Shown in pieces: positions 1-5,334 of a stretch of 6,258 nt of DNA. The DNA is from Actinomycetota bacterium. Lineage in GTDB: Bacteria > Actinomycetota > Actinomycetes > Mycobacteriales > Mycobacteriaceae. The position numbers and the translations under genes were made by a program. The notes below the pieces were generated by a model. The model saw nothing but the letters and a program-made list of their open reading frames with translations. It did no database searches and had not been told where the DNA came from. Numbering within the stretch: position 1 is the stretch's first letter; each line of letters starts with the position of its first letter. The DNA lies in assembly GCA_005787665.1 (NCBI GenBank), contig SYAB01000407.1:1-6258 (forward strand). Reading direction: 5' to 3'.

Positions 1-735
1 AGTTATCCACCCCGCTTTGTGCTGGCCTCCAGCATCGCGGTGTACGGGCCCCGCAATCCGCACCGAGTCGTCGGGGTGCTCACCGCCGCAACCCCGGTGC
101 GGCCCTACGACGTCTACGGGCAGCACAAGGTGGAGGCCGAGGAGTTGGTCCGGGCCTCCCGGCTGGACTGGGTGATCTTGCGACTGGGTGGCGTGCTCTC
201 CGTCGACATCCGGATGGACACCGACCCCGACCTGATCCACTTCGGGGCGGTCCTGCCGACCGACGGCCGGTTGCAGACCGTTGACGTCCGTGATGTCGCG
301 CATGCGTGCGCGGCGGCCACCACCGCCGATGTCGTGGGCCGGACACTGCTGATTGGCGGTGACGACACCCACCGACTCCTGCAGGGCGAGGTCGGCGCAG
401 CGACGGCGGCCGCGATCGGGTTGGTGGGCGCTCTCCCCCTCGGCCGCCGTGGCGATCCCGCCGATGACGACGCCTGGTTCGCCACCGACTGGATGGACTC
501 GGCCACCGCCCAGGAACTGCTGGGCCATCAGCACCACCCGTGGCCGCAGATGCTGGCCGAGACGGCCGAGAAAGCCGGCTGGCGCCGCTATCCGCTGCGT
601 CTGATCGCCCCATTGGCGCGCCAGTACCTCAAACGCCGCTCGCCCTACTACCGTCAGCCGGGCCGCTACGCGAACCCGTGGGAGGCGGTGCGCCAGAAGT
701 GGGGCGCACCCGAGGCGGATCGGAGGACACCATGA
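1..735 (+). CDS. NAD(P)-dependent extended SDR / epimerase-dehydratase family protein, 5'-truncated by the window edge
   Basis: The reading frame is open from base 1 to the TGA at 733-735, giving the last 244 residues of a longer protein; the N-terminal Rossmann glycine motif lies upstream of the window. The visible part starts in a beta strand leading to an SSIAVYG segment, typical of the catalytic-serine region of extended SDRs. It is followed by a YGQHK motif (YxxxK; Tyr codon 115-117, Lys codon 127-129), the catalytic Tyr/Lys pair. A later ILRLGGVLS stretch and a TVDVRDVAHA stretch match the family's C-terminal substrate-binding half. The last ~50 residues are basic and aromatic (LKRRSPYYRQPGRYANPW) and I do not recognise them. 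The family includes sugar epimerases, dehydratases and sterol dehydrogenases; the substrate cannot be assigned. It does not resemble the M. tuberculosis 3-beta-hydroxysteroid dehydrogenase (Rv1106c) as I remember it. A GTG at 19 is inside the domain and is not a credible start. It overlaps the next gene by four bases (ATGA), which suggests translational coupling. Confidence 0.82.
   Translation, partial: SYPPRFVLASSIAVYGPRNPHRVVGVLTAATPVRPYDVYGQHKVEAEELVRASRLDWVILRLGGVLSVDIRMDTDPDLIHFGAVLPTDGRLQTVDVRDVAHACAAATTADVVGRTLLIGGDDTHRLLQGEVGAATAAAIGLVGALPLGRRGDPADDDAWFATDWMDSATAQELLGHQHHPWPQMLAETAEKAGWRRYPLRLIAPLARQYLKRRSPYYRQPGRYANPWEAVRQKWGAPEADRRTP
722..727 (+). promoter_or_regulatory. Ribosome binding site of the classical SDR gene
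   Basis: GGAGGA lies 4 bases before the ATG at 732, inside the last codons of the upstream SDR gene. It is the strongest Shine-Dalgarno match among the gene junctions here. It fixes the start at 732 rather than at an in-frame ATG at 540, which would overlap the upstream domain heavily and add 64 residues that resemble no SDR N-terminus. Confidence 0.8.
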
Positions 736-1508
736 GAACTGCGCGAGTCGCCGTCGTGATCGGCGGCGCGTCCGGAATCGGCCTCGCCTGCGCCCGGATG
801 CTGGCCAGCGAGGGCTGCCGCGTGACGATCGCGGACCGCAACACCGACGCGGCCCGGCAGCACGCGGGCGAACTGGGCGAACCACATGACTGGGCGGCCG
901 TCGAGGTCACCGACGAGCAGAGCGTGGCGCGCCTGTTCGACGATGTCGTCGACCGCGCGGGCGGCCTGGACGTCGTGGTGAACTGTGCCGGGTTCAGTGG
1001 CTTCGGGCTGATCACCGACCTCGACGCCGATGTGTTCCGTTCAGTGATCGAGGTGTGCCTCACCGGCGGGTTCCTGGTTATCAAGCACGCGGGGCGCCAT
1101 CTGGACGAAGGCGGCTCGGTGGTGTCGCTGACCTCGCTGAACGCCCGTCAGCCCGCGATCGGGATGAGCGCCTACTGCGCCGCGAAAGCGGGCCTGTCGA
1201 TGCTCACCGCAGTCGCCGCCCTCGAACTCGGGCCGCGCGGTATCCGGGTCAACGCGGTGGCGCCCGGATTCGTGCACACCCCGCTGACCGAGGGGGCGAC
1301 GGCGATTCCTGGCGTCGTCGAGGAGTACATCGAGAACACCGCGCTGGGCCGGGCCGGAACCCCCGAGGATGTCGCCGCGGCGGTGGCGTTCCTGTGCTCG
1401 CCGCAGTCGTCGTGGATGACCGGGGAGGTGCTGGATCTCAACGGCGGCGCGCATCTGAAGCGGTACCCCGATATCCACCAGCACCTGACCCGGCTGATGG
1501 GACAGTAG
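732..1508 (+). CDS. Classical short-chain dehydrogenase/reductase (SDR) family oxidoreductase
   Basis: A complete 258-residue protein, a normal length for classical SDRs, which are cytosolic NAD(P)(H)-dependent alcohol/ketone oxidoreductases. The cofactor motif GGASGIG is at residues 11-17, Asp35 ends the second beta strand (favouring NAD(H) over NADP(H)), NCAG is at 84-87, the catalytic Ser is Ser135, the active-site YCAAK is Tyr148 to Lys152, and APGF is at 177-180. The C-terminal FLCSPQSSWMTGEVLDLNGG segment (220-239) is the usual SDR ending, followed by a ~19-residue tail. One oddity: the position normally held by the structural/catalytic Asn of the N-S-Y-K tetrad (usually VNLTG) is VCLTG here, with Cys109. 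The start is set by a strong GGAGGA and by the ATGA overlap with the upstream SDR. The transporter gene follows after 5 bases. The substrate is unknown; pairing with another SDR suggests two steps on a related substrate, but that is inference. Confidence 0.93.
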   Translation: MRTARVAVVIGGASGIGLACARMLASEGCRVTIADRNTDAARQHAGELGEPHDWAAVEVTDEQSVARLFDDVVDRAGGLDVVVNCAGFSGFGLITDLDADVFRSVIEVCLTGGFLVIKHAGRHLDEGGSVVSLTSLNARQPAIGMSAYCAAKAGLSMLTAVAALELGPRGIRVNAVAPGFVHTPLTEGATAIPGVVEEYIENTALGRAGTPEDVAAAVAFLCSPQSSWMTGEVLDLNGGAHLKRYPDIHQHLTRLMGQ

Positions 1509-1513
1509 GGGCA

Positions 1514-2761
1514 GTGAAGACCGAATTCACCCCGTCCCAGAAGCGCGCGCTGGCCATCGTCACCGGTATCGCGCTGCTGTTCGGCGCCTACTTCCTGCGC
1601 CGCTACTTCATGCTTCTGGTGATCGCCGCGATCGTCGCCTACCTGTTCTCGCCGCTCTACAACCGGTTGCGGGCCAAGTTCAACGGGGGGCTGGCCACCA
1701 CCCTCACGGTTCTGGCCGCCCTTGCCACGGTGGTCATCCCGATCACGGCGGTGATCTCGATAGCGACGGTCCAGATTTCACACATGCTGATCGGCGTCGC
1801 CGACTGGGCCAAGACCGCGGACCTCAACGCACTCGGCGACAAGGCCATCGGCACGGTGAACCAGTTGCTGGCCAAATTGCCGTTCCAGACACCGCAGATC
1901 ACCGTGCAGTCGTTACGCGACAATCTCGGAAAAGTCGCCCAGACCGTCGGCGAATGGCTGCTGCGGACCCTGAGCGGCGCGGCCGGCGGCGCGATCGGGT
2001 TCATCACCTCGGCGATCATCTTCCTCTACGTCCTGGTCTCGCTGCTGGTGAACAAGACCGAGGTGATCACCCTGATCCGCCGGCTCAACCCCCTCGGCGA
2101 GGAGGTCACCGACCTCTACCTCGCCAAGATGGGCGCAATGGTGAAGGGAACGGTCAAGGGCCAGTTCATCATTGCGGTCATCCAGGGCGTACTCGGGGCG
2201 ATCTCGATCTACATCGCCGGCTTCCACGACGCCTTCTTCATCTTCGCCATCCTGCTCACGGCACTGTCGGTGATTCCCCTCGGCAGCGGCATCGTGACCA
2301 TCCCCTTCGGTATCGGGATGATGTTCTTCGGCAACGTCGCGGGCGGACTGTTCGTGGTGCTGTTCCACCTCCTTGCCATCACCAATATCGACAACTTCCT
2401 GCGGCCGATCCTGGTGCCCCAGGAAGCCCGTCTGGATCCCGCCCTGATGCTGCTGTCGGTGTTCTCCGGCATCGCGATGTTCGGGTTCTTCGGGATCATC
2501 CTCGGGCCGGTCCTGATGATCCTGATCGTGACGACGATTTCGGTCTATCTCTCGGTCTACAAGGGCGTCGCCATGGAGGACACCGCCTCGGCGGAGGGCG
2601 ACAAGAAACCGTCAAGACGCCGAAAGGCCAAGGCCAAGAGTCGGAAAACGACGGAGGCCACGACCGAGGCCACGACCGAGGCCACGACCGAGTGGCAGGT
2701 TGCGCCGCCATCGGCGGCGGCCGCCGAACCGGAGGCGGGCGCTACCCCAGGCGCTCCTTGA
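1514..2761 (+). CDS. AI-2E family transporter (PF01594-type polytopic membrane protein)
   Basis: A 415-residue integral membrane protein starting at GTG 1514. Hydrophobic segments are visible at about 11-28, 32-48, 60-88, 158-180, 213-236, 240-258, 260-290 and 310-346. The long soluble stretch at about 90-155 after the first helices is typical of the family. The signature region is NFLRPILVP (294-302), then LDPALMLLSVFSGIAMFGFFGIILGP. The family is named for AI-2 export in E. coli, but many members act as Na+/H+ antiporters or are uncharacterised, so the substrate is not assigned. From memory it corresponds to Rv1101c of M. tuberculosis. After the last helix a ~65-residue cytoplasmic tail carries a basic cluster (364-378), an EATT repeat (381-393) and an Ala/Pro-rich end. 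The start has AGGGG only 2 bases upstream, a poor spacing, but no better in-frame start was seen and the first helix needs this N-terminus. The gene lies 5 bases after the SDR stop, and its last 20 bases overlap the convergent hydrolase gene. Confidence 0.9.
   Translation: MKTEFTPSQKRALAIVTGIALLFGAYFLRRYFMLLVIAAIVAYLFSPLYNRLRAKFNGGLATTLTVLAALATVVIPITAVISIATVQISHMLIGVADWAKTADLNALGDKAIGTVNQLLAKLPFQTPQITVQSLRDNLGKVAQTVGEWLLRTLSGAAGGAIGFITSAIIFLYVLVSLLVNKTEVITLIRRLNPLGEEVTDLYLAKMGAMVKGTVKGQFIIAVIQGVLGAISIYIAGFHDAFFIFAILLTALSVIPLGSGIVTIPFGIGMMFFGNVAGGLFVVLFHLLAITNIDNFLRPILVPQEARLDPALMLLSVFSGIAMFGFFGIILGPVLMILIVTTISVYLSVYKGVAMEDTASAEGDKKPSRRRKAKAKSRKTTEATTEATTEATTEWQVAPPSAAAAEPEAGATPGAP
2654..2692 (+). 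repeat. 12-bp in-frame tandem repeat (3.25 copies) in the transporter tail
   Basis: The unit GAGGCCACGACC occurs at 2654-2665, 2666-2677 and 2678-2689, all identical, followed by a partial GAG. It is in frame with the transporter and encodes Glu-Ala-Thr-Thr three times plus a final Glu (residues 381-393). Because the unit is a multiple of three, copy-number changes by slippage would lengthen or shorten the tail without a frameshift. Confidence 0.95.
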
Positions 2762-3539
2762 GGAACTCCACCACGCGCCGTCGCGCCTCGAAGGCCGGTT
2801 GGCCGTCCACCTCGCGCACCTCCTCGGTCAGCACCGAGTGCGCCATCCGGCCGAACCCGCCGGCGTTGCCCGGCGAGTTGTCGATCTCGATGACCTCGAA
2901 AGCGTCACCGAGGCGATCCTTGAGCGTGGCGAACCGCTCTGCGGGCGCCATCGGGTCACCGCTGAATCGCAGACCGAGCGCGCACAGGCCCTCATCGGCG
3001 ACCCGCTTCTGGATGACTCGCATCTCCTGGTCGGAGAACCCGGGGTCCCGCTTGGCCGCAGCGGTGAGCCCAATCGGCACCGACGGCTGGCTCAGCACCG
3101 GCGCCAGCACACTGTCGTCGACCGCAACGGCCAGCGCGAAACCGCCGGTGAAGCACTGGCCGATCACGCCGACACCCTTTCCCGGGGTGGCGTCGTTGAG
3201 ATCCCGCGCCAGCGCCCTCAGGTAGTGGGTCACCGGGCGCTGCTTGTTGAGGGCAAACGCGGCGAACTCCTTGGCCACGCAACCGCGCACCAGCGTCGGC
3301 ACCAGGCCGACCCCGCGGGCCGGGGCACCCGGCGTACCGAACAACGACGGGATGGCAACCGTGAAGCCGTTGTCCACCAGATGATTTCCCAGCGCAAGCA
3401 CACCGGGATGCACGCCGGGCATCTCCGGGATCAGCACGACCCCGGGACCGCTGCCCTTGCGGTAGACGTCGTGAGTGAAGCCGGCTGCGCTGAACGGCTC
3501 ACACACCCAGCCGGTGAGGTCGGCGCGCGGTGATGTCAT
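2742..3539 (-). CDS. Dienelactone hydrolase family protein (alpha/beta hydrolase)
   Basis: A complete 265-residue protein. The family has a cytosolic alpha/beta-hydrolase fold with a Cys-Asp-His triad; the founding member opens dienelactone in chlorocatechol degradation, but most relatives have other or unknown ester/lactone substrates. The expected elements are in order: an early strand GVVLIPEMPGVHPGV with Glu39 at the place of the DLH active-site Glu, the nucleophile motif GQCFTGG with Cys129, a strand LGLRFSGDPMAP with Asp195 as likely triad acid, and RMAH with His234 as likely triad base. The nucleophile elbow has one more residue between Cys and Gly-Gly than classical GYCxGG, so this is a distinct subfamily. 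No signal peptide is seen. The ATG at 3539 was chosen because AGGA sits 5 bases upstream and the gene then follows the DUF4245 stop by 7 bases; the frame is open further upstream but only over the DUF4245 coding sequence. Its 3' end overlaps the convergent transporter gene. Confidence 0.9.
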   Translation of the reverse strand: MTSPRADLTGWVCEPFSAAGFTHDVYRKGSGPGVVLIPEMPGVHPGVLALGNHLVDNGFTVAIPSLFGTPGAPARGVGLVPTLVRGCVAKEFAAFALNKQRPVTHYLRALARDLNDATPGKGVGVIGQCFTGGFALAVAVDDSVLAPVLSQPSVPIGLTAAAKRDPGFSDQEMRVIQKRVADEGLCALGLRFSGDPMAPAERFATLKDRLGDAFEVIEIDNSPGNAGGFGRMAHSVLTEEVREVDGQPAFEARRRVVEFLKERLG

Positions 3540-3544
3540 GGGAG

Positions 3545-3548
3545 TCCT
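3545..3548 (-). promoter_or_regulatory. Ribosome binding site of the hydrolase gene, overlapping the DUF4245 stop
   Basis: On the minus strand the sequence reads TAGGACTCCC then ATG. AGGA is 5 bases from the start and shares its AG with the TAG stop of the upstream gene, so a ribosome finishing DUF4245 lies over the hydrolase start site. This supports both the chosen start and co-expression. Confidence 0.6.
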
Positions 3549-4236
3549 ATCGGTCGGCGGCCAGCGGGGGCTGTGACTGGGTGGCGGCGGCGAGGGTCCG
3601 GAAGTCGTCTGCGCTGCCCGCCCCGGAGATCGCCACCTGGGTGGGCCCCGCCGGGCTGGCCAGTCTGGTCGTCCAGACCGGTTCGGTGCCCTCGGCGCCC
3701 GCGTAGACGATCCAGCGCACACCGTCGACGTCCTCGACGCCGGTCGGGTACACCGATTTCTGGATCGAGGCGACCAGCGCGGCCTCGTCGGCGTTGCTCT
3801 GGGTGAGGCTGACGTACATCTTCGACGGCGCGATGTAACCGACACGGCTGGTCACCGCATTCTGTCGGGTTCCGGTAGCAGGGTCGGTGCGGCCTCCCTC
3901 GAGCCCCTCGCGGGATCCGGAGTTGGCCTGCCAGCCTTCCGGCAGGTCGGGCAGGCGGACCCCGAACGGGACGGCGCCGGCGTCGGCCTGCAACGCGAAC
4001 GCCGCGTCGTAGCTCGGCGCACTGCCGTCGGCCGGGCCGTTCGGGCTGAACGAACACATCCCGACCAGCCCTGCCAGCACGACGCACGCGACCACCAGGG
4101 GAGCCAGCGACCAGAACATGTCGCGGCCGTCCTGCAGCACCCGGGGCTTAGGAGGTCGTGCGGACGGAAGGCCACCGATGTCCGGTTCGCGCGCCGGCGG
4201 ACCGGCGACGTCCGGTTCGCGTTCGGGTGTCGTCAC
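3547..4236 (-). CDS. DUF4245 domain-containing, single-pass membrane-anchored protein
   Basis: A 229-residue protein from GTG 4236. Residues 1-36 are a Pro/Arg/Glu-rich cytosolic segment with a 10-residue near-repeat ([10 protein letters not shown] then [10 protein letters not shown]). [11 protein letters not shown] (36-46) leads into one membrane helix at about 42-61, and residues ~62-229 form the extracytoplasmic domain with LPEGWQ (98-103), [16 protein letters not shown] (132-147) and WTTRL (188-192). This layout is that of actinobacterial DUF4245 proteins, and position and divergence from glpX match Rv1100 of M. tuberculosis as I remember it; the molecular function of the family is not known. 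The sequence around Cys61 (VGMCSF) is not a good lipobox after a long N-terminal segment, so I call it a type II membrane anchor, not a lipoprotein. The start is uncertain: no good Shine-Dalgarno is seen, and upstream the frame continues antisense into glpX. An internal ATG at residue 40 would remove the Pro-rich segment but keep the helix. The hydrolase gene follows after 7 bases. Confidence 0.85.
   Translation of the reverse strand: MTTPEREPDVAGPPAREPDIGGLPSARPPKPRVLQDGRDMFWSLAPLVVACVVLAGLVGMCSFSPNGPADGSAPSYDAAFALQADAGAVPFGVRLPDLPEGWQANSGSREGLEGGRTDPATGTRQNAVTSRVGYIAPSKMYVSLTQSNADEAALVASIQKSVYPTGVEDVDGVRWIVYAGAEGTEPVWTTRLASPAGPTQVAISGAGSADDFRTLAAATQSQPPLAADR
4176..4221 (-). repeat. Two-copy 30-bp-period direct repeat in the DUF4245 N-terminus
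   Basis: Bases 4176-4191 and 4206-4221 are the same 16 bases with one mismatch (core TCCGGTTCGCG at 4181-4191 and 4211-4221). The 30-base period equals ten codons and produces the REPDV / REPDI near-repeat in the Pro-rich cytosolic leader of the DUF4245 protein. It looks like a small internal duplication. Confidence 0.85.
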
Positions 4237-4291
4237 AGCCGCCAGTATCCCAGGTCTGGACCCGTGCGCGGGTTCTGGGACAATCTTGCCC
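4237..4291. promoter_or_regulatory. Divergent intergenic region between the DUF4245 and glpX genes
   Basis: Only 55 bases separate the two divergent start codons, so promoters for both units must lie here or overlap the coding regions. Neither start has a convincing Shine-Dalgarno. On the plus strand CAATCT (4281-4286) ends 5 bases before the glpX ATG, with TGGACC (4257-4262) 18 bases upstream as a poor -35. On the minus strand GATACT (4249-4244) ends 7 bases before the DUF4245 GTG. Both boxes are weak matches to the actinobacterial -10 TANNNT, but both sit where a leaderless transcript would need them. The promoter assignment is inference; the location is firm. Confidence 0.5.
4249..4279. 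repeat. Nested inverted repeats in the divergent intergenic region
   Basis: ACCCG (4260-4264) and CGGGT (4269-4273) form a perfect 5-bp dyad around TGCG; with a wobble pair it extends to 7 bp (4258-4264 with 4269-4275). CCCAG (4249-4253) and CTGGG (4275-4279) form an outer arm, and CCAG-GT-CTGG (4250-4259) is a second small palindrome. With no T tract and a position between two starts, an operator or a chance GC dyad is likelier than a terminator. Confidence 0.45.
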
Positions 4292-5323
4292 ATGCCTGAT
4301 GCCCGCCGCCGCGAAGCCCCCGACCGCAACCTGGCCCTGGAGCTGGTTCGGGTCACTGAGGCAGGAGCGATGGCCGCCGGGCGCTGGGTGGGGCGCGGCG
4401 ACAAGGAGGGCGGTGACGGCGCGGCCGTCGACGCGATGCGCCAGCTGGTCAATTCGGTCTCCATGCGTGGCGTGGTGGTGATCGGCGAGGGCGAGAAGGA
4501 CAACGCCCCGATGCTCTACAACGGCGAGGAGGTGGGCAACGGCGACGGCCCGGACTGCGATTTCGCCGTCGATCCCATCGATGGCACCACGCTGATGAGC
4601 AAGGGCATGCCCAACGCGATCTCGGTGCTGGCCGTCGCTGAACGCGGCGCGATGTTCGACCCCTCGGCGGTGTTCTACATGAACAAGATCGCCGTCGGCC
4701 CCGACGCGGTGGACGCCATCGACATCACCGCCCCGATCGGGGAGAACATCCGGAAGGTCGCCAAGGCGAAGAACTCCTCGGTCGCCGACCTGACCGTCTG
4801 CATCCTGGACCGGCCACGTCACGAGCGGCTGATCGCCGACGCCCGGGCGGCCGGGGCGCGCATCCGGCTGATCTCCGACGGCGACGTGGCCGGGGCCATC
4901 GCGGCATGCCGTCCCGACTCCGGCACCGACCTGCTGGCCGGTATCGGCGGGACGCCCGAGGGGATCATCACCGCCGCGGCGATCCGCTGCATGGGCGGCG
5001 CGATCCAGGCCCAGCTCGCCCCGAAGGACGACGACGAGCGCCAGAAGGCCGTCGACCGCGGCCACGATCTGGACCGGGTGCTGTCCACCGAGGACCTGGT
5101 GTCCGGCGAGAACGTCTTCTTCAGCGCCACCGGCATCACCGACGGTGATCTACTCAAAGGTGTGCGTTTCTACGGCGGCGGCTGCACCACCCAGTCGATC
5201 GTGATGCGCGGCAAGTCCGGCACGGTCCGGATGATCGAGGCCTACCACCGGCTGTCCAAGCTCAACGAATACGCTGCGGTGGACTTCACCGGAGACACCT
5301 CGGCCGCCTATCCCCTCCCTTAG
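4292..5323 (+). CDS. glpX: Class II fructose-1,6-bisphosphatase
   Basis: A 343-residue cytosolic enzyme that hydrolyses fructose 1,6-bisphosphate to fructose 6-phosphate and phosphate, the committed gluconeogenic step; class II enzymes are metal-dependent and lithium-sensitive. Catalytic landmarks are clear: GRGDK with Asp37, VIGEGEKD with Glu66, DPIDGTT with Asp94, Asp97 and Thr99, Tyr129, and GGTPEG with Glu223. These align with Asp33, Glu57, Asp85, Asp88, Thr90, Tyr119 and Glu213 of E. coli GlpX as I recall them; Thr99 matches the essential Thr84 of the M. tuberculosis enzyme. The ATG at 4292 was chosen because the sequence after residue ~10 is family-like; it gives about 15 residues more at the N-terminus than the 328-residue M. 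tuberculosis protein. No good Shine-Dalgarno precedes it; a TTG at 4286 is an alternative. It is the first gene of a unit with fumC, 11 bases downstream. Mycobacteria generally lack a class I FBPase, so glpX is important for growth on fatty acids. Confidence 0.97.
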   Translation: MPDARRREAPDRNLALELVRVTEAGAMAAGRWVGRGDKEGGDGAAVDAMRQLVNSVSMRGVVVIGEGEKDNAPMLYNGEEVGNGDGPDCDFAVDPIDGTTLMSKGMPNAISVLAVAERGAMFDPSAVFYMNKIAVGPDAVDAIDITAPIGENIRKVAKAKNSSVADLTVCILDRPRHERLIADARAAGARIRLISDGDVAGAIAACRPDSGTDLLAGIGGTPEGIITAAAIRCMGGAIQAQLAPKDDDERQKAVDRGHDLDRVLSTEDLVSGENVFFSATGITDGDLLKGVRFYGGGCTTQSIVMRGKSGTVRMIEAYHRLSKLNEYAAVDFTGDTSAAYPLP

Positions 5324-5328
5324 AAAGG
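5324..5328 (+). promoter_or_regulatory. Ribosome binding site of fumC, abutting the glpX stop
   Basis: AAAGG lies 6 bases before the fumC ATG and directly follows the TAG stop of glpX at 5321-5323 (the purine run AGAAAGG begins within the stop). No promoter or terminator fits in the 11-base gap, so fumC is very likely read from the glpX transcript with coupled translation. Confidence 0.65.
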
Positions 5329-5334
5329 CTGTAC

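Noticed and set aside
540..731. 64-residue N-terminal extension of the classical SDR from the in-frame ATG at 540
   Set aside because: It would overlap the upstream SDR coding region for nearly 200 bases and lacks SDR-like sequence, while ATG 732 has an excellent GGAGGA and gives a standard 258-residue enzyme.
1055..1513. N-terminal extension of the AI-2E protein within the SDR gene
   Set aside because: The translated extension is Arg/Gly-rich shadow sequence from a wrong frame of the SDR gene; family-like sequence begins right at GTG 1514.
1514..2761. Quorum-sensing (AI-2) export role for the transporter
   Set aside because: The family name derives from one E. coli protein; no luxS-like or lsr-like gene is in the window, and many family members are cation/proton antiporters or uncharacterised.
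1954..3225. Plus-strand open frame (423 codons) spanning the transporter 3' half and the hydrolase gene
   Set aside because: It is out of frame with one real gene and antisense to another, and its protein is low-complexity Arg/Pro/His; the transporter and hydrolase explain the region fully.
3540..3845. N-terminal extension of the hydrolase upstream of ATG 3539
   Set aside because: It would be read in another frame across the DUF4245 coding region and is Ser/Arg/Pro-rich without similarity to DLH proteins.
3547..4236. DUF4245 protein as a lipoprotein with Cys61 as lipidated residue
   Set aside because: The residues before Cys61 (LVGM) do not fit the lipobox well because Met precedes Cys, and the helix is preceded by about 40 cytosolic residues, unlike a signal peptide, unless translation starts at the internal ATG.
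4258..4275. Rho-independent terminator at the GC stem between the divergent genes
   Set aside because: No T tract follows on either strand and no gene ends there; it lies between two start codons.
4148..5065. Minus-strand open frame (305 codons) across the divergent promoter and glpX
   Set aside because: It is antisense to glpX, and its composition is that of a mirrored high-GC coding frame with no domain seen.
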